Below the pieces are notes generated by a model that worked only from the letters and a program-made list of their open reading frames with translations, had not been told where the DNA came from and ran no database searches. DNA of 64,000 bases from NCBI GenBank assembly GCA_017411605.1, contig JAFQPR010000088.1, forward strand, positions 1 through 64,000, read 5' to 3'. Shown here in pieces: positions 23,399 to 32,282 of the stretch. The stretch comes from Clostridia bacterium. GTDB lineage: Bacteria > Bacillota > Clostridia > Oscillospirales > CAG-272. A program made the translations under genes and the position numbers. The first letter of the stretch is position 1, and the number at the start of each line of letters is the position of its first letter.

Positions 23399-24247
23399 AT
23401 GGAAAATTTAAATATAGGACAAAAAATCAAAAACAGACGTATTGAGCTGGGATTAACTCAGAAGGCTGTCGCCGGGGATTATATGACTAGAAATATGCTT
23501 AGTATAATCGAATCCGGACGAGCGATGCCTTCTGTTGAAAGCGCTGAATATCTCGCAAAAGTTTTAGATATTCCTTTATCTTACCTCTTTTCTTACGATG
23601 ATAATTTTTTCTTTTATGAGAAAAAGGATAAGCTTCCGATAATTCATAGCGAATTCAAAAACGGTAAGTATTCGGAATGTATGGACCTTATTGATTCCCT
23701 TTCGGACACGGACGATGAGCTTCGATATATATACGCATTTTCCGCGCTTTACCTTGGGCGCAAAAAATTATTTGACGGCTCTTTGCATAGTGCGGAAAAA
23801 TATCTCAAGCTTTCTCTTGAGGTAGCATCGTCAACCTGCTACAATACCTTCGAGATAGAAGCAACAGCGCCGCTTTATTTGTCTGTAGCATCCAATATTC
23901 ATTCTCCTCTTCTCGAATTCGATTCCGAGCAATATGAAAAAATTCATATTAGAACCTTTGATTACGAATTCTTCAAATACATAACTTTGGATTACGATTA
24001 TCAATTTGAGAATGAAAATTATCAAAAGCATCTTGCGGCAAAGCAGCTTCTAAAAAAATACAATTATCTTGATGCTATTGAAATTTTAAAGGAGCTTGAA
24101 GAATCGAAAAACAAGAATTATAATGCTTGTATGCTATTTGGCGTGTATTCCGATATCGAGAATGCATATAAGCAGATCGGTGATTTTGAGAATGCTTACA
24201 GATATGCTTCAAAAAAACTTTCATTGATAAGCGCTTTTAAAGAATGA
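23399..24247 (+). CDS. XRE-family regulator with TPR-like C-terminal region
   Basis: A 282-residue protein: a Cro/C1 helix-turn-helix at about 7-62 (I-G-Q-K-I-K-N-R-R-I-E-L-G-L-T-Q) and then helical repeats through about 270 resembling tetratricopeptide repeats (Y-L-D-A-I-E-I-L-K-E-L-E-E; D-F-E-N-A-Y-R-Y-A). This plan matches peptide-responsive regulators of the Rgg/PlcR/RNPP kind, though no small peptide gene is evident next to it. It follows the recombinase gene by 22 bases and is probably co-transcribed. A terminator follows. Confidence 0.83.
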   Translation: MENLNIGQKIKNRRIELGLTQKAVAGDYMTRNMLSIIESGRAMPSVESAEYLAKVLDIPLSYLFSYDDNFFFYEKKDKLPIIHSEFKNGKYSECMDLIDSLSDTDDELRYIYAFSALYLGRKKLFDGSLHSAEKYLKLSLEVASSTCYNTFEIEATAPLYLSVASNIHSPLLEFDSEQYEKIHIRTFDYEFFKYITLDYDYQFENENYQKHLAAKQLLKKYNYLDAIEILKELEESKNKNYNACMLFGVYSDIENAYKQIGDFENAYRYASKKLSLISAFKE

Positions 24248-24251
24248 AATT

Positions 24252-24291
24252 TAACGCAGATTAACACCTCGTGTTTTGATCTGCGTTATTT
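24252..24291 (+). terminator. Terminator after the XRE regulator
   Basis: AACGCAGAT pairs with ATCTGCGTT, with an inner CAC/GTG, followed by ATTTC. Confidence 0.8.
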
Positions 24292-24326
24292 CTATATAAT
24301 TATATTATATAAATTTGAAAAAACTC

Positions 24327-24355
24327 TTGACTTACAGGTTATTTGGTGGTATATT
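24327..24355 (+). promoter_or_regulatory. Sigma-A promoter of the decarboxylase operon
   Basis: TTGACT (24327-24332), 17-bp spacer, TATATT (24350-24355). Transcription would start near 24362. Confidence 0.8.
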
Positions 24356-24425
24356 ATAGTTAGTGAAATTTGGCTATTTTCAAATTTGTGTCAAAATTCA
24401 AAATGATTATTATTATGGAAGGAGA

Positions 24426-24445
24426 GATTTGCCATTTGGCAAATC
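24426..24445 (+). promoter_or_regulatory. Perfect inverted repeat at the start of the carboxyltransferase gene
   Basis: GATTTGCC-ATTT-GGCAAATC directly follows the AAGGAG site and contains the likely TTG start codon. In RNA it would form a hairpin over the start. Confidence 0.5.
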
Positions 24446-25893
24446 GGGAATTCGGTTTGGACAAATACACAAAACCTGAAATCTGTGGACTTCCTACTGC
24501 AGACGAGCTTCGCAATTCTCTTATCGCGGCAGAAAATTCCGCTGTAAGAAATCAGCTTGCTGATCTTTTTGACGTTGCATCGTTTGTTGAAGTCGGTGCT
24601 TACGTTAAAAGAGGCTTCTCTGACTTCTTGGCCACAGACAAATCAAATGAATTCGAGGGTGTTATCTGCGGATACGGCGCAATTGACGGAAAGCTTGCGT
24701 TCGCTTTTGCTGAGGATGCTTCGAGAATGGGCGGCGTGATCGATGAACGCCACGCAAAGAAAATTGCCGATCTTTATGCTCTCGCAGTTAAGAACGGCGC
24801 TCCCGTTGTTGGTATCTTCAATTCCAACGGAACGGATATTTTCGCAGGAACGGCAGGTCTTGCCGCGTACGGTAAGATCATGGCAACAGTAAATGCTGCA
24901 TCGGGTGTTATTCCCCAGATAGCTTATGTTGCAGGCAAGTGCATTGGTCTTTCATCTGCTATTGCAGCCATGTTCGACTTTACGGTTAAAGCAAACGATG
25001 CTGAGCTTTACGTTTCATCCCCTGCTCTTACGGGTGCAGAAAATGCTCAGAATTCGCTCGTTGCATTCTCCGGCGATTCCAATCAGTGCGCAGGATACAT
25101 CAGAAATCTCGTATCCTTCCTTCCTATGAATGCCGATTCGGGTATTTTTGTTGAAAGCTGCACCGATAACCTCAACAGAATGATTGGTGAGCTTGATTTT
25201 GCAGGCGATGCACGCTCTGTTATTGCAACTGTTGCAGACAATGGCGTATTCTATGAAGTAAGCGCCGAGTTTGCTTCTTCCGTTGTTACAGCATTTGCTA
25301 CTGTTGGTGGAGTCAGATGCGCTATCGTTGCAAATTCATTTGCTAATAACGAAGGCAGACTTGATGCAGCTTCGGCTAGAAAGATATCTCGCTTCGTTAA
25401 CTTCTGTAATTCATTCTCTATTCCCCTTGTAACACTTGTTGATTCTAACGGACTTGTTATTGATAAGGACAACGAGATGAACTTCTTTGCTCCCGAGCTT
25501 GCAAAGCTTGCAGTTGCATATGCATCGGCAAACGTGCCCAAGATCACCGTTATTATCGGTCACGCGATAGGAGCATCCTTCGTTCTTCTCGGATCTAAAG
25601 CTCTCGGTGCTGATATCGTTTACTGCACTGACGATGCTGAGGTTTGCGCTCTTCCTGCCGAAAGCGGAGTTGCTTTCGCATGGGACAAGTATATTACGCT
25701 TCAGAAATCCAGAGAAAGCCTTGTTGAAGAGTGGCGCGCTGACGTTGCTTCTCCCGCAAGAGCCGCTGCATCGGGTGAGATCGATGATATAATCAGTACT
25801 AACGAACTCAGAGCAAGAATATGCTCCGCCCTCCTTATGCTATCCGCAAAAGGACAGAACGCAATTATCGGCTCTAAGGTTCTTCCCCTTTAA
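24436..25893 (+). CDS. Carboxyltransferase subunit of a biotin-dependent decarboxylase/transcarboxylase (MmdA/12S-like)
   Basis: About 485 residues of the acyl-CoA carboxyltransferase family with two crotonase-like halves; the second contains I-P-L-V-T-L-V-D-S-N-G and G-S-K-A-L-G-A-D, as in propionyl- and methylmalonyl-CoA carboxyltransferases. The first half is divergent (F-N-S-N-G-T-D-I-F-A-G-T-A-G-L). In the family the enzyme moves CO2 between biotin and an acyl-CoA. Gene context (gamma, BCCP, beta, 5S-like) supports that role; the acyl-CoA used is unknown. The frame opens at 24370, only 8 bases past the predicted transcript start; TTG at 24436 after AAGGAG is my choice, ATG at 24415 the alternative. 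Confidence 0.82.
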   Translation: MANREFGLDKYTKPEICGLPTADELRNSLIAAENSAVRNQLADLFDVASFVEVGAYVKRGFSDFLATDKSNEFEGVICGYGAIDGKLAFAFAEDASRMGGVIDERHAKKIADLYALAVKNGAPVVGIFNSNGTDIFAGTAGLAAYGKIMATVNAASGVIPQIAYVAGKCIGLSSAIAAMFDFTVKANDAELYVSSPALTGAENAQNSLVAFSGDSNQCAGYIRNLVSFLPMNADSGIFVESCTDNLNRMIGELDFAGDARSVIATVADNGVFYEVSAEFASSVVTAFATVGGVRCAIVANSFANNEGRLDAASARKISRFVNFCNSFSIPLVTLVDSNGLVIDKDNEMNFFAPELAKLAVAYASANVPKITVIIGHAIGASFVLLGSKALGADIVYCTDDAEVCALPAESGVAFAWDKYITLQKSRESLVEEWRADVASPARAAASGEIDDIISTNELRARICSALLMLSAKGQNAIIGSKVLPL

Positions 25894-25907
25894 TCAGGAG
25901 GTTTGAT

Positions 25908-26237
25908 ATGAACTTCTTATTAAACGTTGATTCCGGATACGGTGATAACCTTGTCTTCGGCGGTCAGGTAGTTCTTATCGGTATTGTAACTGTTTTTGCT
26001 GTACTTGGTGTACTTTGGGCTTGTCTTACAGTATTTAAATTAGTATTTCACGATATGCCCGCGAAGCGTACTTCGAAAATTGTTCCCGATACTACCGTTC
26101 GCGAGGAGGTTGCCGCTCCCGTCGTTTACTCTAATAACGATGAAGAAATCGTAGCGGTTATTGCCGCTGCGATAGCCATGGCTGAAAGCGAGTCACAAGG
26201 CGCAAAATTCAGAGTTGTATCCTTTAGAAGAAAATAA
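25908..26237 (+). CDS. Oxaloacetate decarboxylase gamma-type small membrane subunit
   Basis: A 109-residue protein with one membrane helix (about 22-48, [17 protein letters not shown]), then a charged linker and a C-terminal helix ([13 protein letters not shown]), the OadG/MmdE plan. The gamma subunit holds the membrane beta subunit and the soluble carboxyltransferase together. AGGAGG lies 8 bases before the ATG. Second gene of the operon. Confidence 0.85.
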   Translation: MNFLLNVDSGYGDNLVFGGQVVLIGIVTVFAVLGVLWACLTVFKLVFHDMPAKRTSKIVPDTTVREEVAAPVVYSNNDEEIVAVIAAAIAMAESESQGAKFRVVSFRRK

Positions 26238-26263
26238 GTTTTGAATTGAAAGGAATTATTAAA

Positions 26264-26671
26264 ATGAAAAAATATAACATTACCGTAAACGGTACTTCTT
26301 ATGAAGTAGTTGTTGAAGAGGTTTCTGCCGGCGGAGTATTTTCTGCTCCCGTGGTAGCTCCCGCAGCACCTGTTGCTGCACCTGTTGCAGCAGCTCCCAA
26401 GGCAGCTGCTCCCGCTCCCCAGAAGCCCGTAGCTCCCGCTGCAGCAGGCGCTAAGGGTAGCGTAACTATCACCGCTCCCATGCCCGGAACTATCCTTGAC
26501 GTTAAGGTTTCCGTAGGTCAGTCCGTAAAGAAGGGCGATACCGTTTGCGTACTTGAGGCAATGAAGATGGAAAACGATATTCCCGCTCCTCAGGATGGTG
26601 TTGTTGCTTCCGTTAACGTTCAGAAGGGTGCATCTGTCGGTGCTAACGACGTAATTGTTACTTTAGCATAA
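26264..26671 (+). CDS. Biotin carboxyl carrier protein
   Basis: A 135-residue carrier: an N-terminal beta segment ([14 protein letters not shown]), an Ala/Pro-rich flexible hinge (about 30-65) and a C-terminal biotinyl domain with E-A-M-K-M-E-N-D, whose Lys is biotinylated. It shuttles CO2 between carboxyltransferases and the membrane decarboxylase. The frame begins at a TTG at 26246, but AAAGG 9 bases before the ATG at 26264 fits better. As a free-standing carrier it can serve both carboxyltransferases of the operon. Confidence 0.92.
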   Translation: MKKYNITVNGTSYEVVVEEVSAGGVFSAPVVAPAAPVAAPVAAAPKAAAPAPQKPVAPAAAGAKGSVTITAPMPGTILDVKVSVGQSVKKGDTVCVLEAMKMENDIPAPQDGVVASVNVQKGASVGANDVIVTLA

Positions 26672-26696
26672 TTTTAGAAAGTTCAGGTGCTTTTTA

Positions 26697-28124
26697 ATGA
26701 AAGACGGTATTTTAAACTTTCTGAAATCTACCGGTATTGCTAAGCTTTTTGCATTAAATGATTGGTATCTTTATCTTATCATGTATGCAATAATCGGTGT
26801 GCTTTTCTATCTTGCTATAGTTAAAAAATTTGAACCCCTTCTTCTTATGCCTATCGCATTCGGTATGCTTCTCGCAAATCTTCCCGGAGCAAACCTTATG
26901 CATATGGATATGTTCTTTGATGAATACTATATCAGTGTTGAGAACGGCGAAATTGTCGGAACGCTTGCAGGCGATATGAAAGAGTTTTTATATTATCTTG
27001 CTCTCTATGTTAAGCAAGGAACTCTTCCCACGGAAGTTTGTACGCTTACCGATACTGCTTTAACGTTTAATCTTGAGGTTTTAAATGATACTCAATTAGA
27101 TTTATTTAACGAGCTGTTCAGACAGTCTCTCGGTAATAGCGCGACTATCACCGACGGAGCTTTTCATATCAAGATGACTACTATGATTAAAGAAGTCATT
27201 AACAACGGTGGTCTTGTTGACGTTCTTTATCTTGGTGTTAAGCTTGGCGTTTATCCCTCGCTTATCTTCCTTGGCGTTGGCGCAATGACCGACTTTACTC
27301 CCCTTATCGCTAATCCCAAGTCGCTCTTTATGGGCGCGGGCGCTCAGCTCGGAGTATTCGTTGCATTCTTCGGAGCGCTTCTTCTTGGATTCACTCCTCT
27401 TGAGGCGGGTGCTATCGGTATAATCGGTGGCGCTGACGGTCCTACTGCTATTCTTGTTACGAAGGAGCTTGCTCCTCATCTTCTTGGCGCTATCGCAATT
27501 GCCGCATATTCTTATATGGCTTTGATTCCCATCATTCAGCCTCCGTTTATGCGTCTTCTTACGACCGAGTCCGAAAGAAAGATCAAGATGACAAACCTTC
27601 GTCCTGTTTCTCAGGTTGAAAAGGTCGTCTTCCCTATTATCGTTACACTTCTTGTTGTTATGATCGTTCCCGATGCCGCTCCCCTCGTTGGTTTCCTTAT
27701 GCTTGGTAACCTCTTTAACGTTTCCGGAGTTGCTGACCGTCTTTCGAAGACAGCGCAGAACGAGCTTTGCAACATTATTACGATCTTCCTCGGCGTGTCT
27801 GTCGGTGCTACCGCAAATGCGCAGAACTTCTTAAAGCTTGAAACAATATTTATAATTTGCCTTGGTCTTGTTGCATTTATTATCTCGACTTGCGGCGGAC
27901 TTATTACCGGTAAGATTATGTGCAAGCTTACGGGCGGAAAGATCAATCCCCTTATCGGCTCTGCAGGCGTTTCCGCGGTTCCAATGGCAGCGCGAGTTGC
28001 TCAGGACGAAGGAAGAAAAGCAGATCCATCGAACTTCTTGCTTATGCATGCTATGGGTCCCAACGTTGCGGGTGTTATCGGCTCCGCTGTTGCGGCCGGT
28101 GTATTCCTCTCCTTACTTGGTTAA
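26697..28124 (+). CDS. Sodium-translocating decarboxylase beta subunit
   Basis: A 475-residue polytopic membrane protein (about nine helices plus a re-entrant loop) that decarboxylates carboxybiotin and exports Na+. Signature stretches G-G-A-D-G-P-T-A-I-L near 245 and N-P-L-I-G-S-A-G-V-S-A-V-P-M-A-A-R near 425 carry the conserved Asp and ion-path residues. It is somewhat longer than usual (about 430), with an insertion near 85-170 after the second helix. Fourth gene of the operon; it couples decarboxylation to a sodium gradient. Confidence 0.93.
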   Translation: MKDGILNFLKSTGIAKLFALNDWYLYLIMYAIIGVLFYLAIVKKFEPLLLMPIAFGMLLANLPGANLMHMDMFFDEYYISVENGEIVGTLAGDMKEFLYYLALYVKQGTLPTEVCTLTDTALTFNLEVLNDTQLDLFNELFRQSLGNSATITDGAFHIKMTTMIKEVINNGGLVDVLYLGVKLGVYPSLIFLGVGAMTDFTPLIANPKSLFMGAGAQLGVFVAFFGALLLGFTPLEAGAIGIIGGADGPTAILVTKELAPHLLGAIAIAAYSYMALIPIIQPPFMRLLTTESERKIKMTNLRPVSQVEKVVFPIIVTLLVVMIVPDAAPLVGFLMLGNLFNVSGVADRLSKTAQNELCNIITIFLGVSVGATANAQNFLKLETIFIICLGLVAFIISTCGGLITGKIMCKLTGGKINPLIGSAGVSAVPMAARVAQDEGRKADPSNFLLMHAMGPNVAGVIGSAVAAGVFLSLLG

Positions 28125-28151
28125 GGTGATTTATTGAAAGGATTAATAAAA

Positions 28152-29555
28152 ATGGCTAAAAAGCTTCTTATAACAGAAACGGTCCTACGTGACTCTCATC
28201 AGTCACTTGCGGCAACCCGTATGACAACCGATGAGATGCTTCCTATCCTCGATGCTATGGATCAGGTTGGCTACTATTCTCTCGAAGCATGGGGCGGCGC
28301 AACCTTCGATTCCTGCCTTCGCTTCCTTCACGAGGATCCTTGGGCAAGACTTCGTACCATAAAGGACCACGTAAAGAATACAAAACTTCAGATGCTCTTC
28401 AGAGGTCAGAACATTCTCGGTTACCGTCACTATGCTGACGACGTCGTTGAGTATTTTGTTCAGAAATCCGTTGCTAACGGTATTGATATCCTCAGAATTT
28501 TTGATGCTCTTAACGATGCAAGAAACCTTGAAACCGCTATTAAAGCTACAATCAAGGAAGGCGGTCACGTTCAGGCTGCTATCTGCTACACTACCTCTCC
28601 CTTCCATACAAACGAAGGCTTTGCTCAGTTCGCTAAGCAGCTTGAGGAAATGGGCGCTCACTCTATTTGTATCAAGGATATGTCAGGTCTTCTTAAGCCT
28701 TATGAAGCATATCAGCTTGTTAAGACTATAAAGAACACCGTAAAGATTCCTCTTCACATTCATACTCACTATACCGCAGGTCTTGCTTCTATGGCTCTTC
28801 TTAAGGCTATCGAGGCTGACGTTGACGGTGTTGACACCTCTATTTCGCCTCTCGCGATGGGCACCTCGCATACTCCCACTGAGGCTCTTGTTGCAACTCT
28901 TCAGGGAACGCCTCATGACACAGGTCTTTCCCTTGAAAAGCTTGACGTTGTTGCAAAATATTTCAACACTATCCGCGAGAAGTACATTGCTTCGGGTCTT
29001 ATCGACCCCAAGGTTCTCAAGGTTGACGTTAACGCTCTTCGTTATCAGGTTCCCGGCGGTATGCTTTCTAACCTTATTTCTCAGCTTAAGATGGCAGGTA
29101 AGTCGGATAAGCTTGACGCTGTTCTTGAAGAAGTTGCTAAGGTTCGTGAGGATGCAGGCTTCCCGCCTCTTGTAACTCCCTCTTCTCAGATCGTTGGTAC
29201 GCAGGCAGTTAACAATGTTATTTTCGGTAACGAAGGCAGATATTCGAGAGTTACAAAGGAATTCAAGGGACTTGTTCGCGGTGAGTACGGTAAGTGCCCC
29301 GCTCCAATTTCCGAGGACTTCAAGAAAAAGATTATCGGTAACGACGAAATAATCGATTACAGACCCGCCGATAAGATCGCTCCCGAGGTTGATTCTCTCA
29401 GAGAGAGAGTTGCTCCTTACCAGGAGCAGGAAGAGGACCTTCTTTCCCTTGCACTCTTCGAGCAGGTTGCAATCAAGTTCTTTGAGTGGAGAAAGCAGCA
29501 GAACTATAAGCTTGATGCTAACGGTGATGCCGCTAACGGAGTTCATCCTATTTAA
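28152..29555 (+). CDS. Oxaloacetate/pyruvate carboxyltransferase (OadA / transcarboxylase 5S type, no biotin domain)
   Basis: A 467-residue TIM-barrel carboxyltransferase: E-T-V-L-R-D-S-H-Q-S (metal Asp), E-A-W-G-G-A-T-F-D, L-F-R-G-Q-N, C-I-K-D-M-S-G-L and H-I-H-T-H-Y (metal His pair), then the conserved C-terminal domain to about 440. It transfers CO2 between oxaloacetate/pyruvate and biotin. The usual C-terminal biotinyl domain of OadA is absent, matching the separate carrier gene. ATG at 28152 has AAAGGA 9 bases upstream; the frame extends to a TTG at 28134. Last gene of the operon. Confidence 0.92.
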   Translation: MAKKLLITETVLRDSHQSLAATRMTTDEMLPILDAMDQVGYYSLEAWGGATFDSCLRFLHEDPWARLRTIKDHVKNTKLQMLFRGQNILGYRHYADDVVEYFVQKSVANGIDILRIFDALNDARNLETAIKATIKEGGHVQAAICYTTSPFHTNEGFAQFAKQLEEMGAHSICIKDMSGLLKPYEAYQLVKTIKNTVKIPLHIHTHYTAGLASMALLKAIEADVDGVDTSISPLAMGTSHTPTEALVATLQGTPHDTGLSLEKLDVVAKYFNTIREKYIASGLIDPKVLKVDVNALRYQVPGGMLSNLISQLKMAGKSDKLDAVLEEVAKVREDAGFPPLVTPSSQIVGTQAVNNVIFGNEGRYSRVTKEFKGLVRGEYGKCPAPISEDFKKKIIGNDEIIDYRPADKIAPEVDSLRERVAPYQEQEEDLLSLALFEQVAIKFFEWRKQQNYKLDANGDAANGVHPI

Positions 29556-29567
29556 ATTAAATAATTC

Positions 29568-29599
29568 AAAGCCCCAGCTTTTTTGCAGGGGCTTTTATA
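29568..29599 (+). terminator. Terminator of the decarboxylase operon
   Basis: AAAGCCCC-A-GC pairs with GC-A-GGGGCTTTT around a T-rich loop. Confidence 0.9.
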
Positions 29600-29646
29600 A
29601 TAAAAATACGATTCTATGCAAATAATACATAATTTAAAAGGTGATT

Positions 29647-29859
29647 ATGGATAATATTAAATTTGGAAAATACCGTCATTATAAAGGAAATGAATACGAA
29701 GTTATTGCTATAGCGCATCATTCGGAAACACTCGAGGATATGGTTGTTTATAAAGCTTTGTACGGCGATGGGGACATCTGGGTAAGACCTACCTCAATGT
29801 GGAATGATACTGTTATAAAAGACGGAAAATCTTTAAAAAGGTTTGAGTATATTAATTAA
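29647..29859 (+). CDS. DUF1653 family protein
   Basis: A 70-residue protein of the DUF1653 family: G-K-Y-R-H-Y-K-G-N-E-Y-E-V near the N-terminus, then L-E-D-M-V-V-Y-K-A-L-Y and W-V-R-P-T-S-M-W. The family is a small SH3-like beta barrel of unknown function, common in bacteria. A GTG two codons earlier is possible, but AAAGGTG 5 bases before the ATG at 29647 fits better. Monocistronic. Confidence 0.9.
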   Translation: MDNIKFGKYRHYKGNEYEVIAIAHHSETLEDMVVYKALYGDGDIWVRPTSMWNDTVIKDGKSLKRFEYIN

Positions 29860-29910
29860 TAAAATAACATTTTAAATAATAATTATTTAGAATATTAATA
29901 ATATTTACAA

Positions 29911-29938
29911 ATCCCCCGAGCCCAGCAGCTCGGGGGAT
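29911..29938. terminator. Terminator of the yybS-ftsH operon
   Basis: ATCCCCCGAGC pairs perfectly with GCTCGGGGGAT; TTTGTAAATATT follows on the minus strand. Confidence 0.88.
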
Positions 29939-29945
29939 CATTCAT

Positions 29946-32213
29946 TTAGTTTTCACTTCCGGAATCATTCGATTTTTTATCATCCGAAGAATCCGAAGCT
30001 TCTGTTTCGTTTTCAGAATCGGGCTTTCCGTCACCGTCTATATCAAGCGGACCTGACGCGCCACTGATATCAACAGAGTCGTGAAGCGTGCCGTTCTGCA
30101 TATCGCGGAAGAAGCTTTCGAGCATATCGTCGCTCTTTGAGTCTGCTATCTTTTTAGCGAGCTCACAACGACGGCGCTCTTCCTCCTCTTCTCTCTCGTT
30201 TTTCTCTTTAGCAGTTTTGTTCTCTTCCTCACTCTTGCTTCTTCTCTCGGCTGCTATAGCATCGATCTCTTCAAAGGTGGGATTCTCTCTTTCCATAGCC
30301 GCGATAAACTGATCCTCGTCCATATATTCATATTTAAGAAGGAATTCAGCAACGAACTGAAGCTTATCCATGTGCTCGGTAAGATACTGCTTGCATCTTT
30401 CGTATGCGGATGCGATAATATTTCTGATCTCATCGTCGATATCGGAAGCAGTCTTCTCGGAATAACCCTTGCCTGAAGAGAAATCTCTGCCGAGGAATAC
30501 TTCATCCGATGAATGCTCGGAGCCGTAAAGCACAGTACCGAGCTTATCACTCATACCATAACGGGTAACCATATTTCTCGCAATTGAGGTTGCCTGCTTG
30601 ATATCATTCGAAGCACCGGTCGAAATATCGTCGAGCACGAGCTCTTCAGCTACTCTACCGCCGAGAGCAAGTACAATGCGATCGAGCATCTCATTCTTCG
30701 TTGCTCCCATTTTATCCTCTGTAGGAACGCTGATTGTTACACCGCCGGCATTACCCGCAGGGATAATGGTGATATGCTTAACAGGGTCAGTATGCTTGCA
30801 GAAGTAAGATGCAACAGCGTGACCTGCCTCGTGGTATGCGCAAAGCTTGTTATCCTCTTCTCTTCTGACCTTAGCCTTCTTCTGAGGACCGAGAAGCATC
30901 TTCATGTAAGAAGCTTCGATATCGTCCATACCGATAAGGGATTTGTTCTTTTTAGCGGCGTGAAGAGCTGCTTCATTAAGAAGATTTGCAAGCTCGGCGC
31001 CGGTAAATCCGATAGTCGTCTGCGCGATCTTCTTGAGATCAACTGTTGCTTCAAGAGGCTTGTTACGGCAATGAACCTTAAGAATTTCTTCTCTTCCCTT
31101 AATATCAGGATAATTAACGGTAACCTGCCTATCAAATCTACCGGGTCTTAAAAGCGCCGGGTCAAGTATATCGGGTCTGTTTGTCGCCGCGATAACTATA
31201 ACGCCCGAATTTGTTCCAAATCCGTCCATTTCGACGAGAAGCTGGTTAAGAGTCTGCTCTCTCTCGTCATGGCCGCCGCCGAGACCTGCGCCTCTGTGAC
31301 GTCCTACGGCATCAATTTCATCAATAAATATAATACTTGCAGGGGTTTTCCGCGCGTTGTCAAATAAATCACGAACACGAGATGCACCGACACCTACGTA
31401 TAGTTCAACGAAATCAGAACCCGAAATCGAGAAGAACGGAACACCCGCTTCACCGGCAACAGCCTTTGCAAGTAAGGTTTTACCTGTACCTGGAGGGCCT
31501 ACGAGAAGTACACCTCTGGGAATTCTTGCACCGAGCTTAACGTATTTTTGGGGATCTTTAAGGAATTCGACAACTTCTTCAAGCTCTGCTTTTTCCTCAT
31601 CCGCGCCCGCTACGTCGGCAAATTTTACCGTATTCTTTTCGCCCGAAAGCTTAGCGCGTGACTTAGCAAAGGAATTGATCTTACCGCCACCACCTGCTCC
31701 TCGCATCATAAAGAAGTAGAATACTCCGAATATGACCATAAGAAGAATAAGAGGTAAATATGCCTGATACCATGGAGTCTGCGCTTGAACTTCGTAGTTG
31801 TAAGCTGTTAAATTGGTATATCTTGGACCATTTTCTCCGTTAATGAATCCATTTGAGTAATTTCTGAGTGCAAGCTCGTTAATATGATCAAGCTGGAAGT
31901 TATAGCTTAATTGGTAGGAATTCTTTTCCTTGACAATTTCTCCTTTTGAATCAAGTTCGGGAAGTGCTTTCCCGTCCTTACCCCTGATCAGATCTCCGCT
32001 TGCGTCTTTCTGCGGTTTAATAGATTCAATAGTCATGACGAGCTTTCCGTCAACATTGAATGATGTAACCAAATCTTCGTTGAAGAGTGTTACCATGTCG
32101 CTATAATCAAATTGCTCTTTATCTTTTAGTGCTGTAGTGAAAATGGATACAGCGGCAATTATGACAGCTAATACAACAACGAGCATTATTATGCTCTTCC
32201 ATTTTGCTTTCAT
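29946..32213 (-). CDS. ftsH: ATP-dependent zinc metalloprotease FtsH
   Basis: A 755-residue membrane-bound AAA+ protease that degrades misfolded and short-lived membrane and cytosolic proteins. TM1 at about 8-28, an extracytoplasmic domain to about 150, TM2 at about 152-170, Walker A G-P-P-G-T-G-K-T at 239-246, Walker B I-F-I-D-E-I-D near 296-301, and the zinc site H461-E-A-G-H465. Longer than usual: after about residue 665 there is an acidic, Lys/Glu- then Asp/Ser-rich tail containing D-I-D-G-D-G-K-P-D, a calcium-loop-like motif. Last gene of the minus-strand operon, 69 bases after tilS. Confidence 0.96.
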   Translation of the reverse strand: MKAKWKSIIMLVVVLAVIIAAVSIFTTALKDKEQFDYSDMVTLFNEDLVTSFNVDGKLVMTIESIKPQKDASGDLIRGKDGKALPELDSKGEIVKEKNSYQLSYNFQLDHINELALRNYSNGFINGENGPRYTNLTAYNYEVQAQTPWYQAYLPLILLMVIFGVFYFFMMRGAGGGGKINSFAKSRAKLSGEKNTVKFADVAGADEEKAELEEVVEFLKDPQKYVKLGARIPRGVLLVGPPGTGKTLLAKAVAGEAGVPFFSISGSDFVELYVGVGASRVRDLFDNARKTPASIIFIDEIDAVGRHRGAGLGGGHDEREQTLNQLLVEMDGFGTNSGVIVIAATNRPDILDPALLRPGRFDRQVTVNYPDIKGREEILKVHCRNKPLEATVDLKKIAQTTIGFTGAELANLLNEAALHAAKKNKSLIGMDDIEASYMKMLLGPQKKAKVRREEDNKLCAYHEAGHAVASYFCKHTDPVKHITIIPAGNAGGVTISVPTEDKMGATKNEMLDRIVLALGGRVAEELVLDDISTGASNDIKQATSIARNMVTRYGMSDKLGTVLYGSEHSSDEVFLGRDFSSGKGYSEKTASDIDDEIRNIIASAYERCKQYLTEHMDKLQFVAEFLLKYEYMDEDQFIAAMERENPTFEEIDAIAAERRSKSEEENKTAKEKNEREEEEERRRCELAKKIADSKSDDMLESFFRDMQNGTLHDSVDISGASGPLDIDGDGKPDSENETEASDSSDDKKSNDSGSEN

Positions 32214-32282
32214 TTAAGCGTTTCCGTGCCTTTCTTAACTTTCATAAAAGTATTTTAACCATTTGAACGGTATATATAAATT

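Noticed and set aside
22351..24247. Prophage or integrative element suggested by recombinase plus XRE regulator
   Set aside because: No phage structural, relaxase or attachment-site sequences surround them, and the neighbours are core genes.
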